Below, piece after piece: positions 33,375-45,440 of a stretch of 64,000 nt of DNA. The number at the start of each line of letters is the position of its first letter. The first letter of the stretch is position 1. The translations under genes were made by a program, and so were the position numbers. This DNA comes from Podocnemis expansa (taxonomy: Eukaryota; Chordata; Testudines; Podocnemididae), in NCBI GenBank assembly GCA_007922195.1, contig ML682024.1, positions 8,711,207 to 8,775,206 of the forward strand. Reading direction: 5' to 3'. Below the pieces are notes generated by a model, which saw only the letters and a program-made list of their open reading frames with translations, ran no database searches and was not told where the DNA came from.

Positions 33375-34353
33375 ATTGCCTTTAGTTCTCATGGCCATTA
33401 GTTCCACTGTAGGGACTGTAGCCCTATTTGCTTTTATAATTTGGATTATGGTTTGGAATTGTCATTAAATAAATAAATTGGGGTTTGAGTTCAAATGTGT
33501 AAAATGTAACTGGGAACTCCCAGGAAATAGCTGAGTACTTGTGTCACAGATACTTTAAATTACTTCTTAAAATTCTTTATTGCTAAAAGCATAAAGATTA
33601 GTTGATGAATGTAACAGTTAGTCCATACACAGAGAATGCATTTAGGAAACCTTATGCAGTTTATAATCTGATAGGCTTATTCTTGGCTCTGGGGTGTAAG
33701 TATAGCAACTATAAATTTTAACAGGAAACAATCTGATGCCTCAATGGACAGGAAGAGTGCAGAGTCCAACAACCCTAAGTGATAGACTTAAACTTATTAA
33801 ACCAACAAAGACTAGACAGCTGTGAAAGAAGAGGTGGTGTTCTTTCTCCAGAAAAGCAGAATTGCAAATTGAGGATTGAAAGCTTCTCCTTCATTTCTCT
33901 TGCTCTACAAATCCTCAGGTCATAAATCCCATTTTTTTTCCTCCTACCAACAGGGTCTGCACCCTTATACCCTTCTAAAAAAAGGTTAGGTTAGATCCTC
34001 CCTGGTCACCCAAATATGGGCCCTTGCCCAGAAGTTGTCAGGGTACATCTGTATCATTGGCTATAAGGTTATGTGTACAACTGGTGCATATTTTGCCTCC
34101 TAGAATATTCCTCATAACCTTTTCCTTTTTCTTATTTATGAATTTTGTGGGTTTTGTGATAATCTATGAAATGTCAAAAGTCCAATTTTGAATTGCTACT
34201 TAAGTTGTTAGATACCTGCCAACCTCTGTGTTACAATCCAAAATAATTTACCTGGGATTTTCCATCAGAGATTATTGAACAAATAGATTCACCCTGTTGG
34301 TATTATAGGTTTGCTTTTTAATGTTAATTGTTTTGCATGTGGGTTTATATTTG
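33375..34353. other. Unassigned AT-rich sequence
   Basis: No gene recognised. TGTCACAGATACTTTAAATT near 33541 resembles an LTR start, but no matching end was found. Confidence 0.3.
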
Positions 34354-35124
34354 TGTAACACCCACGTAACCAGATTGAGTCTGCCTTGCAGGCAGCTCAG
34401 ACCCGAGAAAGGGTGTGCACGGGAACACAGCAAGGAGAGCCCCTTTGCCCCCAGGGGCACCTGTTCCACACCCCCAAAGTGACCACACACACACTGGGAT
34501 AGCACAGGGATTATGGGAATGGGGAAGGTTTATTCACAGAGGTGCAAAAAGGGGGAAACCAACAGTGGAGATGGGGCAGCAGTAACACAGAGTAACAGCT
34601 AACACAGGACCCTGCAAGGCCCAACGATGCAGCAGGCTGGAGGCAGACATGAGCTCTGCTTCTGCACCATGAGTTCAGGAGTCCCAGCACAGTTCCAGTC
34701 CAGAGTTCAGCACAGCAACTCCTAGTCTTCAGCGCCAGCACTTTCCCAGCAAAAGAAAACCCTCTGATGCCTCTTCTGCCGCTCTCTGTGAACCCAGAGT
34801 GGCCCCCTCCCCACTTAACTAACTACAACCTCCCCCCTGAGTCCCAGGTGCTGTACCCACGGCCCCACAGCTCCAGATGGCCGGTCACTGGATGCTGCTC
34901 TGTCCTTGGGCGACTCTCCCCAGCACAGTGTCCTTCTGTGGGGGCTGGCCTGGCATCCCAGTTTCAGGTGCTCTGTCTTCCCTGGCTTCAGGCAGGGCCT
35001 CTCCCTCTCTTCCTCCTTCCCAGGCCTCCGGCTCCAGCCCCAGCCCCCTCCTCAGCTCCACAACCTCTCCCACAGGGCAAAAATTTAAAGGGACCATGCT
35101 CCTTAAAACCCCAGGGGGGTTACA
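34354..35124 (-). repeat. Gypsy-3 3' LTR
   Basis: 771 bp. On the minus strand it runs TGTAACCCCCCTGGGG to CGTGGGTGTTACA. A minus-strand AATAAACC sits in the GAATAAACCTTCCCC block. The segment just upstream on the minus strand (TCTTTCTTTTGGGGGGGGG) is a likely polypurine tract. Confidence 0.85.
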
Positions 35125-36481
35125 CTCTACCCCCCCCCAAAAGAAAGATCCTTGGTGTCCCCAACAAGGAGCATAGTTTCAGTCCACGGATTCCCAGCAG
35201 GAGACCCAGGGCCCCCACTGGTCAGGAGTATCGCAATCGCCCAACTCTTGGGACACTGAGGGGTGGAACAGGTTTCCTGTGAGGCAACTCACCTCCCGGG
35301 GTACTCCAGAGATTTTTACTTCACTAGGTTCTCCCAACCGATCATATGTCAGCACACACCTGGGCTTCCCTTCCCTGGAGGAACGTCTAAGTTGGCTGGC
35401 AGGCATCGACTGCTGTGGCACTATTGAACATGGGGGCATGGTGACAGATCCTTGAGGTGTAAAAGCAGGGGCATCAGGATCTAAAGTGGCTGTATGGGGT
35501 ACAGGGTTCTCCTCCTCATCAGGCCCTTGGTGGGTCTCCACAGATTCAGCCAGTGAACCCTCTGGGACACCTACTGTAGGTTCTTCCCCTCCCCCATCTC
35601 TTTGTGTAATGTTGGAAAGATCTGGTGTGGCTGAAACTTCTCCAAAAGGACATTGGCTGAACACTAGTTCTTCCTCACTCTCTGAGGAGCCAGGTGTTTG
35701 CAAAGTCCTATTATAGCCACATTGCTGGGATCATGCCCAACTTGCAGGACTGGGGGGCTCAAACTGTGGGAACATCCTCATCCTCACTCTCTGAGGCACT
35801 GGATGTTTGCAAAATCCTGTTAGATCTCTGTCGTTTGGATCGTGTACAACTGGCAGGACCCGGGGCCTCAGACTGTGGGATCATCCTCATCGGGAAACAA
35901 TACCTGTCCAACTGGTAACAGGTGATTCCAGTGTAGAGTTTTAGTGGGGCCACGACTGCCCTCCAGGCGTATCCCATACACTGGTAGATCTCCCAGTTTC
36001 TCCTCAACAACATACGGGTGTGACTCCCAATGATCAGCAATTTTGTGTTTTCCCTGTAATCCCCGATTTCAGGCGAGCACCCGATCACCAATCTGAAGTT
36101 CCTGTTGCCTCACTTGCTGATCATATCGCAATTTGTTCCTTTGATTCTGTTGGCCAGAAGCTTGTGTTGCTATCCGATATGCCTCCTTCAATTGGTCTTT
36201 TAGGTGAGCCACGTACGCCAAATATGTTTCAGGGAGTACCCCATCGGAAGACACTCCAAAACAGAGGTCAACTGGCAGCCGTGCCTCTCGACCAAACATC
36301 AGCATGTATGGTGTGTAGCCAGTTGCCTCATGCCGAGTAGTTATAGGCATGTACCAAGTACTCCACATGCTGGCTCCAGGATTTCTTCTTGTGAGGCTCT
36401 AGGGTTCCCAGCATATTGAGCAGGGTGCGGTTGAATCGTTTATTGTAAAGACTGATGATAACCCTCTGACATATATCAAGA
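35125..36481 (-). pseudogene. Gypsy-3 integrase C-terminus and pol tail
   Basis: Minus-strand frames in order: RFNRTLLNMLGTLEPH then SWSQHVEYLVHAYN (36328-36480), HEATGYTPYMLMFGREARLP (36069-36368), a chromodomain-like or SH3-like tail with CMGYAWR and LYTG (35759-36091), and an acidic tail ending SRRSSREGKPRCVLTYDRLG-type text (35179-35703). The catalytic-core aspartates are absent because the sequence is cut at 36481, where an LTR in the opposite orientation begins. Several frameshifts. Confidence 0.75.
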
Positions 36482-36957
36482 AGGTTGTAGTTAGTTAAGT
36501 GGGGAGGGTGTCGCTCTGGGTTTGCAGAGAGCGGCAGAAGAGGCATCAGAGGATTTTCTTTTGCTGGGAAAGTGCTGGTGCCGAAGACTAGGAGTTGCTG
36601 GACTGAACACTGGACTGGAACTGTGCTGGGACTCCTGAACTCATGGTGCAGAAGCAGAGCTCATGTCTACTTCCAGCCTGCTGCATTGTTGGGCCTTGCA
36701 GGGCCCTGGGTTAGCTGTTTACTCTGTTACTGCTGCCCCATCTCCCCTGTTGGTTTCCCCCTTTTTGCACCTCTGTGAATAAACCTTCCCCATTCCCGTA
36801 ATCCCTGTGCTATCCCAGTGTGTGTGGTCACTCTGGGGGGTGTGGAACAGGTGCCCCTGGGGGCAAAGGGGCTCTCCTTGCTGTGTTCCCGTGCACACCC
36901 TTTCTCGGGTCAGAGCTGCCTGCAAGGCAGACTCAATCTGGTTACGTGGGTGTTACA
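36482..36957 (+). repeat. Gypsy-3 LTR piece in opposite orientation
   Basis: The last 476 bp of the same LTR, plus strand, from GGTTGTAGTTAGTTAAG to GGGTGTTACA. The 5' part (about 300 bp) is missing. Its end is directly followed by a primer-binding site, so it acts as a 5' LTR remnant. Confidence 0.8.
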
Positions 36958-36959
36958 CT

Positions 36960-36977
36960 TGGTGGCCCGTACGGGGA
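36960..36977 (+). promoter_or_regulatory. Primer-binding site matching tRNA-Ile
   Basis: TGGTGGCCCGTACGGGGA, two bases after the LTR end, is the 18-base complement of the 3' end of vertebrate tRNA-Ile (AAU) including CCA. This supports reverse-transcription priming by tRNA-Ile for this family. Confidence 0.75.
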
Positions 36978-37170
36978 ACTCTTGCAGACACAAACCTCTG
37001 TCACACACTCTGGGTGCTCCTTCACAGTGAAAAGAGACCACCTGCTGAAAGAAAAAGAAAAGGGGAATGGAGAGAGAATTATTAGAAGACCTTTGCTGAG
37101 GGGCACAGATCTCAGTAGCCCAGGCTGTGCTGGTGGCCAGGTTCCCAGAAGAGAGAACCCAGTGAAATTG

Positions 37171-37856
37171 AGGAGAGCCCCTTTGCCCCCAGGAGCACCT
37201 TTTCCACACACCCCCAGAGTGACCACACACACACACACACACTGGGATAACGCAGGGATTATGGGAATGGGGAAGGTTTATTCACAGAGGTGCAAAAAGG
37301 GGGAAACCAACAGGGGAGATGGGGCAGCAGTAACATAGAGTAAACAGCTAACACAGGGCCCTGCAAGGCCCAACAATGCAGCAGGCTGGAGGCAGATGTG
37401 ACCTTGTTCTGCACCATGAGTTCAGGAGTCCCAGCACAGTTCCAGTCCAGTGTTCAGTCCAGCAACTCCTAGTCTTCAGCACCAGCACTTTCCCAGCAAA
37501 AGAAAACCCTCTGCCGCTCTCTGCAAACCCAGAGCGACACCCTCCCCACTTAACTAACTACAACCTCCCCCCTGAGTCCCAGGTGCTGTGCTCACGGCCC
37601 CACAGCTCCAGATGGCCAGTCACTGGATGCTGCTCTGTCCTTGGGCGACTCTCCCCAGCACAGTGTCCTTCTGTGGGGGCTGGCCTGGCATCCCAGTTTC
37701 AGGTGCTCTGGCTTCAGGCAGGGCCTCCCTCTCTCTTCCTCCTTCTCCAGCCTTCAGCTCCAGCTCCAGCCCCAGCCCCCTCCTCAGCTCCACAACCTCT
37801 CCCACAGGGCAAAAATTTAAAGGGACCACACTCCTTAAAACCCCAGGGGGGTTACA
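37171..37856 (-). repeat. Gypsy-3 LTR, second minus-strand copy (truncated)
   Basis: 686 bp matching 34354-35124 but lacking about 85 bp at its left (LTR 3') end, where it joins leader sequence at AGTGAAATTG. It keeps the terminal GGGGGGTTACA. No convincing TSD with the 34354 end. Confidence 0.8.
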
Positions 37857-39011
37857 CTTGTTAATTTTTTTAATATATGTAACCTAATAAGGTGGAAATT
37901 ATTTTAATGGCAATTTCTTTGACCATTTTTATAGACCAAATTGTTTCCAAGAATTTATTGAAAATTTCTTTTTTATTTATTAACTGAGATACTATTTGCT
38001 TAGTTTGATACATATTATCAGTAATTGGTACCATTTGAGTTTTTTGTGAGAGAGCAATGTTTTAGAAGGTAATTTTAATAGTGGGATACTGACAAGAAAT
38101 GTTGATGTATTTTGAATAATTAAATTTTGATAACCTACATTTGAGATCATGAAAGTTGTTAAAAGTAGAAACAGGAGATGTTACCTTATTGTTAATTAAA
38201 GTTGGTTGTTTTCACATAAAGCTAAATTTGGGGTTGTGACTGAGCACTTCATGGGACCATAGTGGTGGTACATATTTTTTATTAGTAACTACACAGAATT
38301 GCCTATTACCAGTATAAGACACTTTTTTTTTGTTTGTTTTTTGTTTTGTGGAATCTTTCATTTTGCTAACTATACCAGGCACCCTAGAGATTTGTTATGT
38401 TGCTTTTCATGTCATTCACACATGACTATTTGTTTTACACACATTACACTGACAAATGTACTGAAACCCCTTGTTAGAGAAATAGGCCATTTGTGGAAGT
38501 TTTCAAGTGTGAGTAGGCCTGTGATAGAGTATTAAGGAAGGTACATTATGACATTTTTTTATAAATGTTATTTTCCAAGTGTTCAAAAGACTGGAGTACT
38601 GCCAACTTTTAAAATCGTCTTTGTGGGGTCAAGTACCAGTAAAGATACAGTGAATGAGACATCTGAAGACCATGCCACCATGTAGTCTTTATAGAAAACC
38701 CAACTGTGCAGGTTGGTGTGTGGGGTTACAAACCCCGTCAGTCTAACTGACCTCAATGAAGCACGATGGCAAAGTTTTAAGCATAGGGATTGTTCCACTT
38801 CTGATCTTCGGAAACATTTTGGACAATAGTAATTTAACAATTGCTTATTTTTAATTAAACTGGTGACCTTATCTAGCTTTAAACCTTGCAAGGTTTTTGT
38901 GATAGTATTCAGGACTTTTTTAATATGCAGAATAGATATTTTTTTAACCCAAATGTTGATTTATTTTTGATTAATCAGCTCAGATCACTGTAAATAATCT
39001 TGAACTGATTT
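37857..39011. other. Unassigned AT-rich sequence
   Basis: No gene recognised. A minus-strand open frame of 102 codons (38583-38891) has no motif I recognise. Confidence 0.35.
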
Positions 39012-39057
39012 CATAGAATCATAGGGATGGAAAGGACCTCATGAGGTCATCTACTCC

Positions 39058-39840
39058 TGTCAAGGCTTTTTCCCCACTCTGGCACTCTGAGTGCAGAAGG
39101 TGGGGGCCCGCAACAGGCCAGAAAAGCCACTGGCCTTAAAGCCTGCTCTTAAAAGTCTCCAAGGCCTCCAATTCCTGGCCTTGGAGTGGTATCGCTGCCA
39201 CCACCCAAATGCAAAAAAAAAAACCTCTTGAGACCCAGGAAGGCGCACTTGGGAATTCCTCCCTGTGAGGTACTTGCAATCCTGTTTGTTCCTCTCTCAG
39301 GAAAATTACTGAACTCCAGCTGCAATATGAGCTGGAACTGGAACAGGGTTCCCTCTAGTAGCTGCCTGTGCAGTCTAAGGCACGGGCACACAAACCTCTT
39401 GCCTCTCAGGACACAGAACCAGAACTTGCTTAAAAGGTAAACTCTTTAATCAAAAAGAACAGATGATAAACACAGAGAGTTGCTTCTCTGGGAATTAACT
39501 TAGGTAGTTACAGGGTAGTGGGGTGGGGGGTTGGGTTACATATGCTTAGCACAGAGAAATCCAAAAACAAAGAAAATACCCTGACCATGTCTAAGTAAAC
39601 ATTCCCTGTTCTACCCACGCCTGGTCAGTAACAAATTTAACTTATCTTTGGTAAGGGTGTTGCTGGATTCTTCCTCAGGCCCCTCTGGCCTCCTCCTGAT
39701 CCTTCCAGGAGCTCTGCTGCATCCAAACAGGCCCAGGCCAGGCTGCTGTTACCATTCAAAAAGCTGTGCTTCGTTCCTATTGGCTGTCCTGGGACTCACT
39801 GACCACAGTGTTAACCCCTTCCTCCCCAAGGGTTATTACA
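39058..39840 (-). mobile_element. Solo LTR, family B, in CR1
   Basis: 783 bp from TGTCAAGG to GGTTATTACA, flanked by ACTCC at 39053-39057 and 39841-39845. Minus orientation is preferred because the minus strand has ATTAAAGAGTTTACC, a polyadenylation-like signal. Unrelated to family A by eye. Confidence 0.8.
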
Positions 39841-40123
39841 ACTCCAACCCCCTTCTAAAACCAGGACCATTCCCACTAAACCATCCCAGCCAGAGTTTTG
39901 TCAAACTGGGCCTTAACTATTTCCAAAGATGGAGATTCCACTACCTCCCTAGGTAACCCATTCCAATACTTCACCACCCTCCTAGTGAGAGAGCTTTTCC
40001 TGATATCAAACCTTGACCACCCTAGCTGCATCTTGAAACCATTTTTCCTTGTTCTGTCCTCTGTTACTACTGAGAACAGCCTAGCTCCCTTCTCTTTAGA
40101 GCATCAGTTCAAGTAGCTGAAGG

Positions 40124-41742
40124 TGTGACTCTAGCCTCCCAGGATAACCTCCTGAATGTGCCAAAATCAGAGCAAACTACAAAAACCAGGGGCCAAACCC
40201 AGAGGTGTCACTGGGGGGGGCAATGGACCCGGGGCATGGGCCCAGCCACCACCCCCAGGGGCAGGCCCCGCCCCCTGGGGAGAGGCCCTGCACCCTGGCC
40301 AGGGATAGGGCCAGGGGCAGGCCATGCCACCACGAGCGGCTAGGCTACGGCACAGCCAGAAGCAGCTGCTGGAGGCCAGGCCCACGCCTGCGGTGGCAGG
40401 CGGGCAGGCCCCCGATCCTCGGCTGGGCACGGGGCTGCCACGGCCGCTGGCAGCCAGGCCCTGGATCCCCAGCGGGGGATGGGACTGTCTCCGCTGGTGG
40501 CCAGCCAAGCCCCAGATCCCCCACTGGGGATCTGGGGCCTGGCCACTGGCAGCCACGGTGGCCCCATCCCCAGCTGGGGATCGGGGGCCTGGCCGCCTGC
40601 CGCCGTGGGTGCAGGCCCAGCCTCCAGCGGCCGCTTCTGGCCACACTGCGGCCTAGCCACTCGCGGTGGCATGGCCTCCCCTTGGCCCTATCCCTGGCCA
40701 GGGGTGGGGCCTGCCAGGTGGCCAGCCAGGCCCTGGATCCCCGGCCTGATTGGGCTGGAGATCTGGGGGACTGGCATTGGGACCTGGGGCATGTGCACCG
40801 GCATGCCCAATGCCAGCGATGCCACTGGCCAAACCCCTAAACCACTGACAGATGGTACTTAAATCAGTCTCCCAGTCAGTAACAAAATATGTTTGATTCG
40901 CTCACTTTGGGCATCACCAAGCACAGCGAAATAGAAACAGCCCCCTTTATGCACATCAGCTCCTCTGGTCCCCTTCTAGCCACTGAGTCTCTTAAAGAAA
41001 ATAGGTTCTCCTAACCCCAAAAGGCCAGCCACATCACCCAGAAAAATGTAGGCTTGGAACTTACTCAAAATACCATGCTGCCAGACAATCCTTTAGTAAC
41101 TACAATTAAAGGTTTAGTATAAAAAGAAAACAAACAAAAAAAAGATGTTAAAGCGTCAAAGTGACTCTCATACATACAAATGATTTAGAGTCCACAAAAA
41201 GCAAGTCCTTGAAATATCTGTAGTTTGTAGGTTAGTCCAACTCCTCTACTGTGCACTCAGCACCTGGGTGGGTCTTAGTCCTTTGTTCAGTACCAGAAGG
41301 ATAGTTCCTGAGGACAGTGTTGATTGCAGATTGCAGACTAAAGACAAAATGGAGATGGGTGCCCCATCTTTTGTCTCAAGAGCTGTTGCCAGATCAAAAT
41401 GGAGGTGGGCCACATGGTCAGTCTGGGTAACTGGTCAAACAGGTTTCCTCTTGAGCCCACTGTAGCTGGGAAACCCGTCCTAATGGGCCATTAATATCGC
41501 AATAGTTTTCAGATCTCCAGTCTGAGATTGCCTCAGCTTAAATAACTTGGAACACACACAAAACAAATAAGATTCCTAATTTCTAATACAAATATGATAC
41601 CTACATATAACTTATATAATCATTCCTAGCAGATTACAGCCTTTCTATTGATACCAAACATGGCATATCACATACAGATTATTGCAAATAAGAAATTTTA
41701 ATATGAATCATAAACAGTCCCCTAGACCTGGACAGCATGACA
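40124..41742 (-). mobile_element. ERV solo LTR, family A, copy 2, with hAT inside
   Basis: Ends TGTGACTC at the left and GCATGACA at the right, flanked by GAAGG at 40119-40123 and 41743-41747. Removing the hAT and one TSD leaves 983 bp, the size of the other family-A copies. Confidence 0.88.
40200..40827. mobile_element. GC-rich hAT element, 8-bp TSD
   Basis: Starts CAGAGGTGTCACTGG, ends CCAGCGATGCCACTG, flanked by GCCAAACC at 40192-40199 and 40828-40835. The interior is a tandem array of about 55-60 bp GC-rich units with CCCCAGCTGGGG-type palindromes. Related to 48140-48595 by ends and interior. Confidence 0.88.
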
Positions 41743-41747
41743 GAAGG

Positions 41748-42210
41748 TTATCAAATCCCCCCTCAGGCTTCTCTTCTGTAAGCTAAATAAGCCAAATTCC
41801 TTCAGTCTCTCATCATATGTCATGTGCCCCAACCCCCTAACCATTTTCTTTGCCCTCCACTGAACTCTTTCTAATTTGTCCACATCCTTTCTGTAGTATG
41901 GAACCCAAAACTGGATACAGTATTCCAGATATGGCCTCACCAGCACTGAATAGAGGGAAATAATCACCCACCTCAGTTTGCCAGCAACACTCCTGCTGAT
42001 GCAGACCAATACGCCATTGGGCTTTTTCACAACAAGAGCACACTGATTCATATCTAGCTTTCCATCCACCAGGTCCTTTTCTATAGTGCTGCTACTTATC
42101 TGATTTGTCCCCAGCCTGTAGCAGTACACGGGATTTTTCCATTCTAAGTTCAGGACTTCACACTTGTCCTTGTTGAACCTTGTGAGATTTTGTTTGGCAC
42201 AAAGCTTCAA
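41748..42210 (-). pseudogene. CR1 ORF2 C-terminal region
   Basis: The minus-strand frame carries RFNKDKCEVLNLEWKNP, KKPNGVLVCISRSVAGK, VLVRPYLEYCIQFWVPYY and a [20 protein letters not shown] block, the standard end of the CR1 reverse transcriptase protein. The frame then enters LTR sequence at 41742, so the last few residues are not CR1. It lacks the catalytic domains, which would lie further right and are gone. Confidence 0.85.
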
Positions 42211-42240
42211 TTAGTCTAGTCCCTGAATCCTATCCCTTCC

Positions 42241-43142
42241 CTCCAGCATGTACACCATCCCCAAGCTGAGGTATGTTTTTCATATTAAAAAGAAAAAATT
42301 TGGGGGGGCCAACCATTTTATTCCTTGTATTATTGGAGTAATTAGTTGATATTTTAACACCACATAATTAATGTGTATGCAAATTTTTAAATGTTCATTT
42401 GGCTTTAAATAGATGTACCTAAATCAAATAGACCAGCTAATGATCCCTAAGCTTTTTTCCCCTGAGCTTATGAAATTTATTGCCCATAACTAATACAGTG
42501 AAGTCTTGCATTTGTTATTGATAAGCTACCACATCATTTACCAATAGCACTGCAAAAAAGCACTTTTGTATAACCACAATCGCTAAATTTACCTGGGGAC
42601 CAATTTGATACAGTTAACACCACAGGTATATTCATGAATTGAACCTGATCAATTAAAACTGTTTGAATTGATATTGGGATTAGACCACTAGTTTGTCCTA
42701 TATTTGTGGTTGGACAAATTGTTTTAGTTTAGTTTATTATAATTATTGGATTTTAACCCTGAGTTTAAAAATTATATTTAAAATGTATTTTTTTGCCTGG
42801 TTTGCCTTGCAGTGATGCTATGATGCAAGCCTTTGAGTGGATGGCTATATCCAGGGCCCCACTGTCAAAAGATTAACAGTCAGTCTGTTCTGGAGAGCCA
42901 TTCATTAAAAGGGAGACCCTGGTAAACCTTGCCAGTGTGAGCCAATTCCAGTTATGTGGCTAATACATTTGACAAAGTATTGATACAAATAAGTCACTGT
43001 GGGGTTCCTGAGTTGAAAATTTGAGAACTTAATGATTGAGAACTCAGTCATCCTGTGATCAATGTGATATGACCTTGAATAAGGCCTTGCATTCCTAGGA
43101 TGCATCAAGTGAGGTATTTCTAGTGGAGACAGGGGGTATTAG
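42241..43142. other. Unassigned AT-rich sequence
   Basis: No gene or clear repeat recognised between the CR1 and the next solo LTR. Confidence 0.4.
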
Positions 43143-44119
43143 TGTGAATCAGGCACCTGGGAAAACCTCCTGAATGTGCCAAAATAAGGCAGGCTGCAAA
43201 ACCAAGGGCCAAACCACTGATCGGTGGTAGTTAAACCAGTCTCCCAGTCAGTAACAAAACATGCTTCTGATTCCCCACTCTGGTCATCACCAAGCATAAC
43301 AAAATAGAAACAGCTCTATTTATTGCACATCAGCTCCTATGGTCCCCCACTGGGTTACTGGGTCTCTTAAAGAAATAGGTTTTCCTGACCCCAAAGGGTC
43401 AGCCATGTCACCCAGAATGACATAGGCTTGAATCTTACCAAAAATACCACACTGCCAGCCAATCCTTTAGTAACTAAAACTTAAAGTTTAATATAAAAAG
43501 AAAAACAAAATATGAGAGCTGTTAAAGGGTCAAAGTAAATCATTTGTATGTAGGTGATTCAAAGTCCATAAAAAGCAAGTCCTTGAAGAATTTGAAATTT
43601 GAGGTTAGTCCAATTCCTCTGGTATACACCCAGCACCCTGGGTATTGCTCAGTCTGTTGTTCAGTTACAGCAGAATAGTTCTAGAGGAGGGTGTTAGTTG
43701 CAGACTGGAGACAAAGTGGAGATGGGGCCACTAGTTTTTATCATTTCTGGCCTCTGCATGCTCTGTAGTCCTTTCAAAATCAAAATGGAGTTGAGTCTCA
43801 TGGTCAGTCTGGGTGACTGACCGAGCGTGTTTTCCCTAGGTCCACTGTATTTGGGAGCTTTCTTAATGGGCCATTAAGAGGACAATGACTTTGCAGACAC
43901 CCTGTCTGGGTGTGCCTTAGAGTCAAATAACTTGGAACATAAATAGAACAAGCATATTCCTAACTCATAATACAGATATGACACCTACATATAAACCATA
44001 TAATAATTCCTAGCAGATTGCAACCTTTCTATTGGTACCAAACATGACATATAACATATGGATTATTGCAAATATGAAAGATAATCATAAACAATCCCCT
44101 AGACCTGGACAGCATCACA
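43143..44119 (-). mobile_element. ERV solo LTR, family A, copy 3
   Basis: 977 bp, TGTGAATCAGG at the left and GCATCACA at the right, with flanks ATTAG (43138-43142) and GTTAG (44120-44124), one mismatch. Same internal order as copy 2. Confidence 0.82.
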
Positions 44120-44330
44120 GTTAGTATGTAATATAAGTCACTGGTGAGACCTTGTCTGGAGTGCTCCATGCAATTTTTGTCTTCTATTTCTAAGACAATT
44201 GGATTCAGATGGAACAAGTTTAGAGAAGTGCTACTGTCATTGAGGTATGGGAAAAACTGCCTTCTGAGAGTAGAAACAGAGTTTAGTTTGGTCAGCCTAA
44301 CACAAAGACAGTTGAGGGAAGGTGTGGTGC
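44120..44330 (+). mobile_element. LINE-like fragment
   Basis: The frame MRPCLECSMQFLSS resembles the VRPxLEYxxQFW motif near the end of CR1 and L2 proteins, and VSLTQRQLREG resembles text further on. Short and decayed. Confidence 0.4.
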
Positions 44331-45110
44331 GCCAAGCGGTATGTGTTATGTGCATAAAAGAGGTGTTCTGATTGATCTCAGGTTTGTGATTTTGAGTGGG
44401 GAATGTAGTTTTATGATTGGATGAACAATCAATTTATATTGGTACTTAGACACAGAGCAAGATTGTTTTCAATTAATTATGCCTTAGTTAGGTTGCACTG
44501 TTACTAATTCCAAATTGACTTGGATTAACAGGTGGTTTGACATTATTTCTTACCATGTAACTTTGTTCCTTTTTTGTTTGTCATCCTCTTTGCTTTTTAT
44601 CTGCTGTTTTATTATTTGCTGCAATTGGTTTGTTGTTTTTTGCATGCAGTTGGTGAAACAATTTAGTACAGCTGTGCATATTGTAAAAGACAGCAGCACA
44701 GGAATAATACACTAATTGAGCACAATCATGCAGTAGGAATCCAGTTACTTTAGAGTAGCCAAATGCAACTTAAATGACAGATCAACCTGGTCCTGCTCTA
44801 GGTAACTGCCAACTTAATTGTCCACATGTGGTCTACTGAGATGTATATGAGACCAGTCCATTATTTTTAAAATACTTCATTTTTATCTCTCTTGATACCT
44901 AGGGTTTCTTCCCTGTATATTGATACCTTCTGGTGTCTTTAGGGTGTGATGTTTTCTGGTGTCTTTGCTTTGTTGGATGCAACCTTAAACGGCTCAACAT
45001 TGTTGAACCCTGGGTTTGTGATGTGACTGGGATGGACCAGCGACACCCACCAATGAGACGGCAACCAGTTCAAGTAAACAAAAACCCTACTTTTATAGTG
45101 ACACCTTAAA
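44331..45110. other. Unassigned sequence
   Basis: T-rich with no recognised gene. GTTTGTGATGTGACTGGG near 45010 is at the edge of a composition change. Confidence 0.35.
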
Positions 45111-45114
45111 CACC

Positions 45115-45440
45115 TTTAACCACTTAACAGTGTAAAACAAGGAGATCTATGCAAAAACACTTGTAATCAGCTAACAATATGAAGCAAAAATCTATATAAG
45201 ACAGTTATAACCAACTAACAGCATAAAGCAAAATCTAAATAAACACTTATAACTAAATGACAATATAAAACTAAAAACCTATGCAAAGCACTTATAACCA
45301 AGTAACAGTGTGGAGCAAGAAAGTCTATATAAAACACCTGTAAAACACCTACAACCAAACAGGATAAAGCATGAAAGTCTATCCAAAACACTTACAACCT
45401 ACACAAGTACTTATAGTTGAATAACAGTACGGAGTAATGA
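45115..45440. repeat. 45-bp minisatellite
   Basis: About seven copies of a 41-57 bp unit of the type TAACAGTGTAAAGCAA, AATCTATATAAAACAC, TTATAACCAAC, starting near 45126, 45172, 45218, 45259, 45304, 45360 and 45423. Confidence 0.75.

Larger units (their letters stand above)
39012..42240 (-). mobile_element. CR1 LINE with nested insertions
   Basis: Three colinear pieces, 39012-39057, 39841-40123 and 41743-about 42240, read on the minus strand as the end of CR1 ORF2 and 3' UTR. The 3' end is marked by ATAGAATCATAGGGATGG. The gaps are two solo LTRs, one holding a hAT. Each insertion is flanked by a duplicated 5-bp word of CR1 sequence. Confidence 0.85.

Noticed and set aside
34767..35282. A proline/serine-rich 171-codon frame, echoed at 37376-37864
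   Set aside because: Both are in LTR sequence of Gypsy-3; they repeat because the LTR does.
36820..37338. A 172-codon plus-strand frame and minus-strand frames
   Set aside because: They run through LTR, primer site and leader; not gag.
40205..40862. Overlapping frames up to 211 codons on both strands
   Set aside because: They lie inside the GC-rich tandem interior of a hAT element; openness comes from base composition and there is no transposase motif.
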